A stretch of 48,805 nucleotides of DNA from Bryobacterales bacterium (GCA_947446025.1 CANFEY010000035.1:1-48805), one strand, 5' to 3'. Positions 29,190 through 37,933 are shown, counted from the stretch's first letter. Numbers and translations: made by a program. Notes: generated by a model not told the origin, from the sequence alone.

Positions 29190-31634
29190 TTACCGCGACG
29201 CCCGTTCAACGGTCTTGCCGTCGGACTGCAACTTCTGATTCATCTGGAACGGTTCGCTCTTCACCACCGCCAAGACCAGCGATGAGAACTTGTAGTTGTT
29301 CAGCGCGGAACTCTTGACAATCTGGCGGATGAGCGGCATGTCGTAATACTCGGTGCCCCGGCCCAGTGCGTAGATCAGCATCTTCTCGGTGGTAACGCGC
29401 ACAAACTGGGGCGAATACTTCACCAGCGCGCCGCGCAATTCGTTGGGACCCTTGAGCGGCGTGCCGTCCACCAGGACGCCGGTGGCGTCCACGGGATTGA
29501 CGCCGTCGATCTCGCGCCATGCGCCCACCGCGTCGAAATTTTCCAGCGCGAAGCCGATGGGGTCCATGATTTTGTGACAGGTGGCGCAAGGCTCGTTCTT
29601 GCGGTGCAGTTCGAGCTGCTGGCGCATGGAAGGCGGCGCGTTGCGGTCATCCGCGCTGGCCTGTAGATTCACTTCCACGTTGGGCGGCGGAGCCGGCGGC
29701 TCGGTGCCCAGGAACGTCTGCAGCACGGTCTTACCGCGCTGCACAGGGCTGGTACGATTCGGCATGGAGGAGACGGTCATCAACAGTCCCTTACCCAGCA
29801 GCCCGCGCCGGTAAGAAAGGTTGGCCGGCAGTTCGACTTTGCGGAAGTAGCTGCCGTAAACGTTGGGGATGCTGTAGTGCTTGGCCAGCCGCTCATTGAC
29901 GAAGGTGTAATTGGCGTCCAGCATTTCCGTCACCGGACGGTCATTCTGGATCATGCTGGTGACGAACATTTCCATTTCCTTGCGCATGGCGTTGCGCAGG
30001 TTGTCGTCGAAATCCGGGAACATGCCGGCGACCGGAACCTGGGATTGGATGGCGCGGATACTAAGCCATTGGCCCGCGAAGTTTTCCACCAGCGCGGAAG
30101 AGCGCTGGTCCTTGAGCATGCGCCGTACCTGGGCCTCCAGCACCGCGGGCTGCCGCAAGGTGCCCGCTTGGGCCGCTTTCAGCAACGCATCGTCGGGAAT
30201 GCTGGACCAGATGAAAAAGGACAGCCGCGAGGCGAGTTCGATGTCGCTGATGCGGTAGGTCTTGCCCGGAGCCACCGTGGCCGGCTCGGCTTCACGCCGG
30301 AAGACGAACTCCGGGTCGCTCAGTACGCGCCGCAGAGCCATCTCCACGCCTGCGTCGAAGTTGCCGCCTTCGTTACGCCCACGCTGGTAGAAGCCCAGCA
30401 GCAGTTCGGTATCCTTCGCCGTAATCGGCCGCCGGTAAGCCCGCCGAGCTAGCGTGTTCACAATCTGGGTAGCGCAGGCGGTTTCGCCTGCGGCCGAAGC
30501 CGGGGTGCAAACAAACAACTTCTTGCGTGCCGCCGTATCCCGTGCGCCAGCCGCCTTGAACGGCCCATCAATCACAACCTTACCCACGTGCGGGAAGAAC
30601 CGGAACCCCGGCAACCCCCCGGTTTCGAGCGAACTCCGCAAAAAGTGCCGGTTCAAGTCAGTACCCGGAGCATCATTGGTAGCCAGGAACGTCACCACAA
30701 CGCTGTGCCGCCCAGCCTTCACCGGAACCTGGACTTTGAACGTGCCCTCACCGCGCGTGCGGTCCGAATCCCAATTGAAAACTTTGATCCGTTCCCCGTC
30801 CACCAGCACTTCCAACTTTTCGTTGGGAATCTCGCCGAACGGGTTGTTGTTCCCCATGTTGCCCTTACTGATGGGCGTGATCTCAAAACTGTACTCGCCG
30901 TCCGCCGGAAACTCGTGGTCCGTGATAATACCGCCGCGCGTACCGAACGGCATGCCCTCAACGTGGTAATCCTGCGAGGTGTCTTCGGGAACGCGGTAGG
31001 TGGTGGAGACGGCGGTGGTCACACTGCCCAGCGCCACACGGCTGATCTTGCCCGCGGCGGAGACGTAGCCTTCGAGCAGCGCTGGCGAGATGGTCAGTCC
31101 GGCCGCAACGTTATCGAAGCCGCGCGTCGAATCGTCCGACGGCAGGTACAAGCTGGGGTTGATCTCAATATCGAGCAGGTCTTTAATGACGTTGGCGTAT
31201 TCGGTGCGGTTCAGGCGGTGGATTCCCGGAGGCGGCAGTTGCTTCGCCGTGGTGCGATCCAGAGCATTTTCGAGTCCCGTCATCCAGGCTTCAAAGCGTG
31301 CCGCCGGAGGACGCGGCAGCCCCGAAGGCGGCATCATGCCGGCGCGGACCTTGCGCACCACCTTTTCCCACTCTTCCGGGTGCTTCTCCACGTGGTCGAT
31401 GTCCAAATCATCCAACGTGATGTGACGCGCGGCTTCCTTGATCACCGGGTTCGCAGCGTTCTTCGCGGCCTGCCCGTGGCAGCCGATGCAGTACTGGTTG
31501 ATGAACTTCGCCGCCTCACTAGGACCGGCCTTCGCCGCTTTCCCTTTCGCCGCCGCGGGAGCCTGCCCCTGCACCAACGTAACCGACAGCAACCCGGCCA
31601 TCGCAACCGAGGCCAATACAAGTAGTTTCTTCAT
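29190..31634 (-). CDS. Planctomycete-type cytochrome protein (DUF1587/1592/1588/1585-type multidomain)
   Basis: Start set at ATG 31634 (MKKLLVLASVAMAGLLS, a clear signal peptide); the frame is open 57 codons further but without a signal. 814 residues. A haem-binding CIGCH at residues 49-53 lies in an N-terminal c-type cytochrome domain; then the DUF1587-type segment (HRLNRTEYANVIKDLLDIE), a carbohydrate-binding-like region (DUF1595/1592), LARRAYRRPIT, LASRLSFFIWSSIPDD, and the C-terminal DUF1588/1585 part with a second motif CATCHK and EKMLIYALGRGTEYYD. It is the first gene of the operon with DUF1552 and two ankyrin proteins. Its coding sequence contains a copy of an intergenic repeat (30468-30492). 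Confidence 0.93.
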   Translation of the reverse strand: MKKLLVLASVAMAGLLSVTLVQGQAPAAAKGKAAKAGPSEAAKFINQYCIGCHGQAAKNAANPVIKEAARHITLDDLDIDHVEKHPEEWEKVVRKVRAGMMPPSGLPRPPAARFEAWMTGLENALDRTTAKQLPPPGIHRLNRTEYANVIKDLLDIEINPSLYLPSDDSTRGFDNVAAGLTISPALLEGYVSAAGKISRVALGSVTTAVSTTYRVPEDTSQDYHVEGMPFGTRGGIITDHEFPADGEYSFEITPISKGNMGNNNPFGEIPNEKLEVLVDGERIKVFNWDSDRTRGEGTFKVQVPVKAGRHSVVVTFLATNDAPGTDLNRHFLRSSLETGGLPGFRFFPHVGKVVIDGPFKAAGARDTAARKKLFVCTPASAAGETACATQIVNTLARRAYRRPITAKDTELLLGFYQRGRNEGGNFDAGVEMALRRVLSDPEFVFRREAEPATVAPGKTYRISDIELASRLSFFIWSSIPDDALLKAAQAGTLRQPAVLEAQVRRMLKDQRSSALVENFAGQWLSIRAIQSQVPVAGMFPDFDDNLRNAMRKEMEMFVTSMIQNDRPVTEMLDANYTFVNERLAKHYSIPNVYGSYFRKVELPANLSYRRGLLGKGLLMTVSSMPNRTSPVQRGKTVLQTFLGTEPPAPPPNVEVNLQASADDRNAPPSMRQQLELHRKNEPCATCHKIMDPIGFALENFDAVGAWREIDGVNPVDATGVLVDGTPLKGPNELRGALVKYSPQFVRVTTEKMLIYALGRGTEYYDMPLIRQIVKSSALNNYKFSSLVLAVVKSEPFQMNQKLQSDGKTVERASR
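30468..30492. repeat. Intragenic copy of a 25-bp palindromic repeat
   Basis: Identical over 25 bases to the complement of 33686-33710, a hairpin repeat in an intergenic gap. Here it lies within the DUF1592 gene and is read as AGETACAT-type residues. Confidence 0.75.
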
Positions 31635-31675
31635 GGAATTGACACCTAACTTAGGCAAATCACTCACTAAACAGG

Positions 31676-31704
31676 AGTTTAGAACACACCCCTGAGCATG
31701 ACAA
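31676..31704 (-). promoter_or_regulatory. Promoter of the DUF1592-DUF1552-ankyrin operon
   Basis: Leftward TTGTCA (31704-31699) and TAAACT (31681-31676) with a 17-bp spacer, 41 bases before the DUF1592 start. An inverted repeat CTAAAC...GTTTAG (31667-31682) overlaps the -10, possibly an operator. Confidence 0.6.
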
Positions 31705-31844
31705 GGGCCATTCGGCCCGGTACGGAGATGGCCACCCGAACTATCGGCTAACCAGCCTCCCAACAGTAACTTGAGACGCTTGTGGCGGAGAAAAACTTCC
31801 CGCAATCCGCGCGGCTTGGCGTAGACCCCTTGGGTGGGGCCGCG

Positions 31845-32639
31845 CTATTTGCCCTTGAGGGCGTCCAGATGCTTGGCATCCCGCTCATTTTCCGTGCAGA
31901 TGTACTCCATCAGGTCACCGGAAGCTTCCGTGGGGGTCACCATGTGGATGTTCCAGGGCTTGGTGTACATGATGGGATCTTCGATTGTGATGTCGTTGAC
32001 CAGGGTCCCCAGATTGGGGCGGGAGTAGCGCTCAATCACGTGCAGTTGATCCGAGGCCGGGTGCCCCGCCATGTCGAGCCAGGTATTCCCGTTGAAGCCG
32101 ATGGTGTCGACGATCAGGGTATCGCCCTCCCACTTGCCCACCGAATGGCCGTACCAGGTAGGGTAGACGTCCTTGGGATGCTGCTGGTTCATGAAGATCT
32201 GGCGGAAGCTGTGGATGTTGCCCTCATAAAGGATGACCACCACGGCCTCGGTCTGGATGATTTTCGTCGGGTAGGGATCGCGCCGCGGCACGCCGGTGGG
32301 CAAACACCTGGCTTCCGGATCGTCACGGCCTTCGTTGGCCTGGCGCTCCAGGAACAGCGATTCGCCCAGTTTGGTCATGGGCAGTTCGCCCTTCTCGTAA
32401 TCTTTCGCGATGTCAGAGGTGTAGCCCGCGTAGCCCCACACGCCCGTGAGGTCCACCTTGCCGTCCTTGGTCTTGGGCGTCGGCCCTTCCGGACCCTTGG
32501 CGATGCGGCGGCCGCCCTTGCGGTCCTTCTTGGCAATCGTGCTCTCCGCCGGGAACTGGCCGTTGGCCGGTGCCGGGATAAACGGCACCAACAACGCTGC
32601 GGCAACGCACAAGACAAAAAACGGAACGACAAGTTTCAT
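31845..32639 (-). CDS. Exported 'CLP-WEGDT-CxEN' family protein (copy 5 of 5)
   Basis: 264 residues from ATG 32639 with a GGGAG ribosome site. Signal peptide (to about residue 27), then a Lys/Arg-rich stretch and the family body: DPEARCLPTGVPRRDPYPTK, IIQTEAVVVILYEGN, RQIFMNQQHP, KWEGDTLIVDTIGF, TWLDMAGHPASDQLHVIERY, DPIMYTKPWNI and EYICTENERDAKHL. It is the closest in motif detail to copy 2. It lies just upstream of the DUF1592 operon promoter and points the same way, but 210 bases separate them. Function unknown. Confidence 0.82.
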   Translation of the reverse strand: MKLVVPFFVLCVAAALLVPFIPAPANGQFPAESTIAKKDRKGGRRIAKGPEGPTPKTKDGKVDLTGVWGYAGYTSDIAKDYEKGELPMTKLGESLFLERQANEGRDDPEARCLPTGVPRRDPYPTKIIQTEAVVVILYEGNIHSFRQIFMNQQHPKDVYPTWYGHSVGKWEGDTLIVDTIGFNGNTWLDMAGHPASDQLHVIERYSRPNLGTLVNDITIEDPIMYTKPWNIHMVTPTEASGDLMEYICTENERDAKHLDALKGK

Positions 32640-32759
32640 CGGATGAACTCCCTCGACCGGCTATTGTCGCAGATCCGGGCGAGGATTTGAAATATGCGAC
32701 TCGGCAAACCTCAAGCTGCCCCGAACTTGGCGATAAGGGGGCATGAGGCAACTGACCGC

Positions 32760-33131
32760 ATGCCATTAGACGTTCTGATCGTGGGCGATTCGGCCGCGAT
32801 CCGCAAAATTCTGCATAGAGTCCTCGAGCAGACCGATTTGCAGATCGGCAAGGTGTGGGAGGCTAGTGACGGCCTGGAAGCGCTGGCCGTGCTGGCGGCC
32901 AACCAGGTGGGCCTGATCCTCTCCGACATCAACATGCCGAACATGAACGGCATTGAGATGCTGGCGAAGATCAAGGAAAAGGCTACCCTGACCCAGGCCC
33001 CCATCATCATGGTCACCACCGAGGGGAGCCAGGAAAAAGTGATGCAGGCGCTGGAACTCGGGGCGCGCGGCTATGTACGAAAACCGTTCACGCCGGACCA
33101 AATCAAGGAAAAGCTGGTGGGCCTAATCTAG
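32760..33131 (+). CDS. CheY-like single-domain response regulator
   Basis: 123 residues from ATG 32760 (MPLDVLIVGDSAAIRKIL); the frame is open 22 codons upstream without domain sequence. Phosphoacceptor Asp56 (ILSDINMPNMNG), Thr in MVTTEGS and Lys108 (VRKPF) are present. The first acidic residue of the usual DD pair is Gly (VGDS), which could weaken Mg binding. There is no output domain, so it acts by protein contact. The gene for a CheX phosphatase follows five bases after its stop, so it is likely the substrate of that enzyme. No histidine kinase is adjacent. Confidence 0.92.
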   Translation: MPLDVLIVGDSAAIRKILHRVLEQTDLQIGKVWEASDGLEALAVLAANQVGLILSDINMPNMNGIEMLAKIKEKATLTQAPIIMVTTEGSQEKVMQALELGARGYVRKPFTPDQIKEKLVGLI

Positions 33132-33136
33132 CTCTC

Positions 33137-33664
33137 ATGACTCCACTCAAACAAGACGACTTTGTCGCAATCATCCGGGAAGCCACTGAGGCAGTCTTCT
33201 CGACGATGCTCTCCTTGCCGGCGGTTCCCCAGCCGATTCGCCAGGAGTCGGGACCGCCTGTGCCCGCAAACGGCGTCATCGCTATGGTCAGCATCGCGGG
33301 GACGTGGACAGGCATGGGCCAGCTCAACTGCGCCCCCGAACTGGCGTGCCGCTTAGCCGGCGCTCTACTGATGTCCGAATACGCCGCGGTCAACGATGAC
33401 GTACTCGATGCCATGGCCGAAGTGGCCAACATGATTATCGGAAACATCAAGACCACGTTGGAGGAACACCTGGGCAGTTTGGCGCTGGGAATACCCACCG
33501 TCCTCTACGGCCGGAACTACCAAACCCGCACGCCGGGGGTGCCGGACTGGACGGTGGTACCGTTCGCCTCAGGGGAGCACACCATCGAAATCCGCTTCTG
33601 CCTCCTGCCCAGCTCCACCGCGCCGCGCTCACACTCGCCTCGCCCCGAGCTGGCCCTGGCCTAG
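33137..33664 (+). CDS. CheX-type chemotaxis phosphatase
   Basis: 175 residues. The CheC/CheX/FliY phosphatase fold is supported by VSIAGTWTGMGQLNCAPELACRLAG and the catalytic ExxN signature (Glu95, Asn98 in AEVANMIIGNIKT), which directs water onto the phospho-Asp of CheY-like proteins. The C-terminal 20 residues are a Ser/Pro-rich tail. It is translated with the preceding CheY gene (5-base gap). In this context it probably resets that regulator; no other che genes are in the window, so the pathway may be other than flagellar. Confidence 0.88.
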   Translation: MTPLKQDDFVAIIREATEAVFSTMLSLPAVPQPIRQESGPPVPANGVIAMVSIAGTWTGMGQLNCAPELACRLAGALLMSEYAAVNDDVLDAMAEVANMIIGNIKTTLEEHLGSLALGIPTVLYGRNYQTRTPGVPDWTVVPFASGEHTIEIRFCLLPSSTAPRSHSPRPELALA

Positions 33665-33685
33665 ACGAGCAGCCCGCTGAAGAGT

Positions 33686-33753
33686 CGCAGGCGAAACCGC
33701 CTGCGCTACCACGAAAGATCAGCTCTTTGCGATGGCGGGCGGTTTCGCCTGCC
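33686..33753. repeat. Two GCAGGCG hairpin repeats, opposite orientation
   Basis: Hairpin 1: arms CGCAGGCG 33686-33693 and complement 33698-33705. A second inverted copy of the core lies at 33734-33753. The stretch 33686-33710 is identical to 30468-30492 on the other strand. Likely a REP-like family; it could also end the cheX transcript. Confidence 0.65.
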
Positions 33754-33804
33754 AGTTCGGTTTTCCATCAGCCGCTCGACTTGCATCTGCGGCATAATAC
33801 CTAC

Positions 33805-36207
33805 ATGCCGGTTCCGTCCCCGGAATGGAGTACCGATTGGGGTAGCTTGGCCACCCGCCCGCGCTTTGCCGCGCTGGCTGTGGTCGCCGCGGGGGCCGCT
33901 CTACTCGGCTGGCAGCTCCTCCACTGGCATCCAGGCGACCTGGGACTCTTTCTCGGCTACCTCACCGTCGCTACCGCCGCCGCTGCTCTGCGCATCCGCC
34001 TCCCGGGCCTGACCGCGGCGCTCTCCCTGCACTTCTTCTTCGTTCTGCTCTGCATTCCCCAACTGAGCCTGCCGGAGACCATGCTGGTGGCCTGCGCAGG
34101 ATCGTTCCTGCAGTCGCTGGTATTCATGAAACCGCTGCGCCGCCTGGCGGTTGGCTTCGATCTGGGGGTGGCGGCGCTGTCCTCCGGTGCCGCGTATTGG
34201 GTATATTCCGAACTGGCTCTGGAGAGCAACGGCGGACGCTCGCCCCTGCGCTTGGTGGTCGCTGCCAGCGTGCTCTTCCTGACCACCACGGCTCCGGCGG
34301 CGCTGGTGAACGCACTGGCGGCACGGCGATCCCTGTTGCGCGTGTGGCGCGAAAGCTTCTTCTGGACCTTCCCGCACTATGTAGCGGGCGGCGGCGCGGC
34401 GGGCCTGCTGAGCCTGCTGGGGGACCGCACCGGCTGGGAAGCCGCACTGCTGATTGTCCCGGTCATTTACTGGATGTTCCACTCCTACCGTTACTATGTG
34501 GATCAACTGCGCGATGAGCGGCGTCAGGTGCGCGAGTTGGGCAGCCTGCACTTCCGCACCATCGAGGCGCTGGCGCTGGCCATCGAAGGCCATGATCCGG
34601 CCAAACACGGCCACCTGCGCCGCGTGAGCATCTATGTGACCGAGATCGGAAAACAGATGCGCTTGTCGGAGTCCGAATTACAGGCGCTGCACGCCGCGGC
34701 CATGCTGCACGACATCGGCAAGCTGGCCGTGCCGGAGCACATCGTCACCAAGCCGGGGCAGCTGAGCGAAGCCGAATTCGAGCGCATCAAGGTGCATCCC
34801 GTGGCCGGGGCGGAGATCCTGGAACAAGTCCAATTCCCCTACCCCGTGGCTCCCGTGGTGCGGGCGCATCACGAAAAGTGGGATGGCACAGGCTACCCGG
34901 CCGGCCTCGCAGGAACCGCCATTCCGGTGGGCGCACGCATTCTGGCCGCGGTGGATTGCTTCGATGCGCTGGTCTCAGACCGCTACCATCGCCGGGCGTT
35001 GACGCTGGAACAAGCCATCGAATATGTGCGCGCCGAATCCGCGAAGAGTTTCGATCCCGAGGTAGTGGCGATCCTGTCTTCGCGCTACCGTGGTCTGGAA
35101 GAAAAAGTGGCGGCACTGCGGGGCACCGCCAAGCCGGCCAGTCAAGTGGAGGCACCGTTTCTCACGCGCATCGCCGCCGCCCGCCAGGAAGAGCAGCAAT
35201 TCTTCGAGCTGGCGCGCGACCTGGGAAACTCGCTTAGCCTGGAAAAGACCTTCGCCGCCTGCGCCAAGCGCTTGCACACCATGTGCCCGCATGATTCGCT
35301 GGTGATTTTCTTACGCAAAGACCGGACGCTTACGCCCGAATACGCCAGCGGAGCCTATCTGGAGTTGCTGTCGTCGTTTCCGTTGACCTGGGGCAAGGGC
35401 GTAGCGGGCCGCGTGGCCGAGCAGCGCGTTCCGCTGGTCAACGCCGACCCCGCGCTAGAACTCGCAAACTGCGAAGGCCTCCCGCAAGGCGAACTGCGGT
35501 GTGCGTTGGCCGTCCCTATTGAAGGAGTAACGGAACTGCTGGGCGTCATCGCCCTATACTCGCGCACCAAAGAGGCCTTCAGCGCCGATCACCTGCGCGT
35601 GCTTTCGGGCGTGGCCTCGCGTGCCTCCGGGGCCATTGAGAACGCCCTCAAATACAGCCAGGCGGAGCAATCGGCCACCACCGACATGCTGACCGGCCTA
35701 CCCAATCCCCGCAGCCTCTTCCTGCACCTGGACGGCGAGCTTTCCCGCGCGCGCCGCAACCGCGATAGTGTCACGGTGCTGGTCTGCGATCTGGACCGCT
35801 TCAAACAGCTCAACGACCTGCATGGCCACATGGAGGGCAACCGCGCGTTGCGGGCCGTGGCGCAGACGCTAAAGAAGCAGTGCCGCGAATACGACTTCGT
35901 GGCCCGGCTGGGCGGCGATGAGTTCGTCATTGTCCTGCCCACGCACCGCCCCGAGGCGGCCAAGGCGAAAATCGAGCAGCTGCGCCACGCGGTTTCTGCG
36001 TCGATGCCGGATATCGCCGGCGGCGTCGGCATCAGCATCGGCCACGCCTGCTATCCGGAGGACGGTGAAGACGCCGAAGCCCTGCTCGCCGCCGCCGACC
36101 GCCGCATGTACTTGATGAAACAGCAAGCCCTGGCGGAATCCGTGGATTCCACCACGCACGGGCTCCAACGGTTGAGCGCGACTCTAGGTCCGCGAACGAT
36201 TCAGTAG
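33805..36207 (+). CDS. Membrane HD-GYP / GAF / GGDEF cyclic-di-GMP protein
   Basis: Start set at ATG 33805 (800 residues); the frame is open 26 codons upstream through the repeat. Residues 18-235 carry about seven or eight membrane segments (a MASE-like sensor). An HD-GYP phosphodiesterase domain follows at about 255-430 with the HD pair in AAMLHDIGKLAVP (302-303) and HHEKWDGTGYP (361-365) intact. A GAF domain occupies about 465-620, and a GGDEF cyclase domain about 630-790 with GGDEF at 703-707 and the inhibitory-site RxxD (REYD) five residues before. Both catalytic sites look active, so it could both make and degrade c-di-GMP under sensor control. It lies 140 bases after CheX. Confidence 0.95.
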   Translation: MPVPSPEWSTDWGSLATRPRFAALAVVAAGAALLGWQLLHWHPGDLGLFLGYLTVATAAAALRIRLPGLTAALSLHFFFVLLCIPQLSLPETMLVACAGSFLQSLVFMKPLRRLAVGFDLGVAALSSGAAYWVYSELALESNGGRSPLRLVVAASVLFLTTTAPAALVNALAARRSLLRVWRESFFWTFPHYVAGGGAAGLLSLLGDRTGWEAALLIVPVIYWMFHSYRYYVDQLRDERRQVRELGSLHFRTIEALALAIEGHDPAKHGHLRRVSIYVTEIGKQMRLSESELQALHAAAMLHDIGKLAVPEHIVTKPGQLSEAEFERIKVHPVAGAEILEQVQFPYPVAPVVRAHHEKWDGTGYPAGLAGTAIPVGARILAAVDCFDALVSDRYHRRALTLEQAIEYVRAESAKSFDPEVVAILSSRYRGLEEKVAALRGTAKPASQVEAPFLTRIAAARQEEQQFFELARDLGNSLSLEKTFAACAKRLHTMCPHDSLVIFLRKDRTLTPEYASGAYLELLSSFPLTWGKGVAGRVAEQRVPLVNADPALELANCEGLPQGELRCALAVPIEGVTELLGVIALYSRTKEAFSADHLRVLSGVASRASGAIENALKYSQAEQSATTDMLTGLPNPRSLFLHLDGELSRARRNRDSVTVLVCDLDRFKQLNDLHGHMEGNRALRAVAQTLKKQCREYDFVARLGGDEFVIVLPTHRPEAAKAKIEQLRHAVSASMPDIAGGVGISIGHACYPEDGEDAEALLAAADRRMYLMKQQALAESVDSTTHGLQRLSATLGPRTIQ

Positions 36208-37175
36208 AACACGCGTTCCAGCGTCCAGTACACGGCGACGCACGCAATCAGCGCCGACGCCGGCGTGGTCACGCGCGACCGGTACCAAGCGTGGCGGGAG
36301 CAATACCAGCCCACCAGCGCAAACGCTGCGGCGATGACGGCGAGTTGCCCCGCCTCCACCCCCACGTTGAACCCCACCAACGCGGCGGCGAATTCCGAGC
36401 GCGGCAGCTCCAAGTCGCGCAGTGCCCCCGCGAAGCCCAGCCCGTGCAGCAATCCGAACGCGAACACCAAGCCGACGCGCCACGGTTTCAACTCCGACAA
36501 GAAAATGTTCTCAATGGCGACGTAGGCGATGGAAAGGGCAATCATCGGCTCCACAATGCCGGGCGAGACGCTGACCAGTCCGTAGAGACTAAGCCCCAGC
36601 GTAATGGAATGCGCCAACGTGAACGCACTGACCTGCAATAGCACGGATCGCGCCCGCCTACTCAAGAAATAGATGCCGAGCACGAACAACATATGGTCCA
36701 GCCCGTTCGGCAGGATATGCGTGAATCCCAGGCGGAAATAGCCCAGTGCGGACGAAAGCCGGTTCGGCGGCAGCAGCAAAGCGGGCGTGCTACGGTCCGC
36801 GCCTTCGATCCATTGCGTGACGCCGGCGACCGAAAGCGAGTAGGTCGCAAAGGTCCAACCGAAGGTCCACGCGAAATCGCGCGCGCCTGCCGGGATGGGT
36901 CCGGTGAAGTGAATGGTCTCACTATAGGCGATGGCGGGCGTGACGGAGGCACCTGCGAACTCCAACGTCACGTGGCTGCGGAATACCTCGTCGTAGTCTT
37001 GCAAGTTTGTCGACGACAAACCCGTAGCCGCCTGCAGCTTTTCGAGCAGCGCGGGCGCGTCGGTCTCCAGCGCCACGTCATAGGTGCCTTCGTCGAAACT
37101 CGCAGTGACCCGTGTAGTCCCGATTTCGTGAGCCTGAGCCACGGCCAACGCGGCGATGAGCAGCAGCGTTCTCAT
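36201..37175 (-). CDS. HupE/UreJ-family membrane protein, probable Ni/Co-type transport
   Basis: Start at ATG 37175 (MRTLLLIAALAVAQA, signal-like) because it shares ATGA with the preceding stop; 324 residues. The N-terminal exported domain (about 15-150) is followed by six or so membrane segments that begin with FTHILPNGLDHMLFVLGIYF, matching the HupE His/Asp signature, and include TLAHSITLGLSLYG and FGLLHGLGFAGAL. This is the longer HupE/UreJ-2 group. Together with the DUF4198 gene upstream it suggests nickel or cobalt handling, which I infer from family context only. Its end overlaps the HD-GYP gene end by seven bases. Confidence 0.88.
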   Translation of the reverse strand: MRTLLLIAALAVAQAHEIGTTRVTASFDEGTYDVALETDAPALLEKLQAATGLSSTNLQDYDEVFRSHVTLEFAGASVTPAIAYSETIHFTGPIPAGARDFAWTFGWTFATYSLSVAGVTQWIEGADRSTPALLLPPNRLSSALGYFRLGFTHILPNGLDHMLFVLGIYFLSRRARSVLLQVSAFTLAHSITLGLSLYGLVSVSPGIVEPMIALSIAYVAIENIFLSELKPWRVGLVFAFGLLHGLGFAGALRDLELPRSEFAAALVGFNVGVEAGQLAVIAAAFALVGWYCSRHAWYRSRVTTPASALIACVAVYWTLERVFY

Positions 37176-37933
37176 TTTTTCGCGCCCAATTCGAAGGTGA
37201 GCGAAGCCCAATAGCTCTGCCAATCAGCCGAGGGTGTGGCGGCAGGGATCATGTGGACGGCCTTGATCATCCACAGCCCTTCGGGGCGAAGCTGCAAGCG
37301 GACTCGACCGTTTTTGTCCGTGCGCGCGAAGACCTTCTCCGCCGGATTGCGTCGGCTGATGGCCGTGATCAACACTCCTGCCAGCGGCTGATCGAGGTAG
37401 GTTAGCCGCACCGGCAGCGGTTCGCCGGATTGCAGTGTGTAGGGGTTGCGCTCGGCAATCAGCTCCAGCGTGAAGCCCAGCTTGCGGTCCCCTGCCCCGG
37501 CGTCCGGCGCGCCCACGTTGAGCAAGCTCTTGGCACAGCGCGAAAACAGTTCGCGGACTTTTCCGCCGGAAGCACGGATATTGTCCAGGCCTTCTTCTTT
37601 TAAGTAGGCGGCGAACTTTTCCGCCGTCAGATCCACCGGGCTGGCATTGCTGCTGTAGCCGACCACGTGCAGGCCCGGCGCAGCGATGCGCAAATAGCCG
37701 GCTGGGTCAGCCCCCGTGCGTCCAACCAGCGGCTTGCGGCCTTCACTGTCCACAACGATGAATTCCTTGATCAGCGCAGGGTCGCGCGGCAGAGGATCTC
37801 CCAACAGATTCTGTCCCACCCGAAGCTTCATACCGACGATGTCCCCCACGCGCGGAGCGAAGCTCACCGGCTCGATCCACATGTCATGCGCGAGTAGCGG
37901 GGTCAACAGCGAGAGAAGCAGAAACGGTTTCAT
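37172..37933 (-). CDS. DUF4198 exported protein (metal-uptake associated)
   Basis: 253 residues with a signal peptide (1-15, ending LLAHD). The DUF4198 opening HDMWIEP is at the mature N-terminus, where the His/Asp are suited to metal binding; later LNVGAPDAG, RKLGFTLELIAERNPYTLQSGEPLPVRL and a KNGRVRLQLRPEGLWMIKAVH strand give the Ig-like fold. DUF4198 proteins commonly accompany nickel/cobalt transporters. The 4-base overlap with the HupE gene makes the two a translationally coupled pair. Confidence 0.88.
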   Translation of the reverse strand: MKPFLLLSLLTPLLAHDMWIEPVSFAPRVGDIVGMKLRVGQNLLGDPLPRDPALIKEFIVVDSEGRKPLVGRTGADPAGYLRIAAPGLHVVGYSSNASPVDLTAEKFAAYLKEEGLDNIRASGGKVRELFSRCAKSLLNVGAPDAGAGDRKLGFTLELIAERNPYTLQSGEPLPVRLTYLDQPLAGVLITAISRRNPAEKVFARTDKNGRVRLQLRPEGLWMIKAVHMIPAATPSADWQSYWASLTFELGAKK

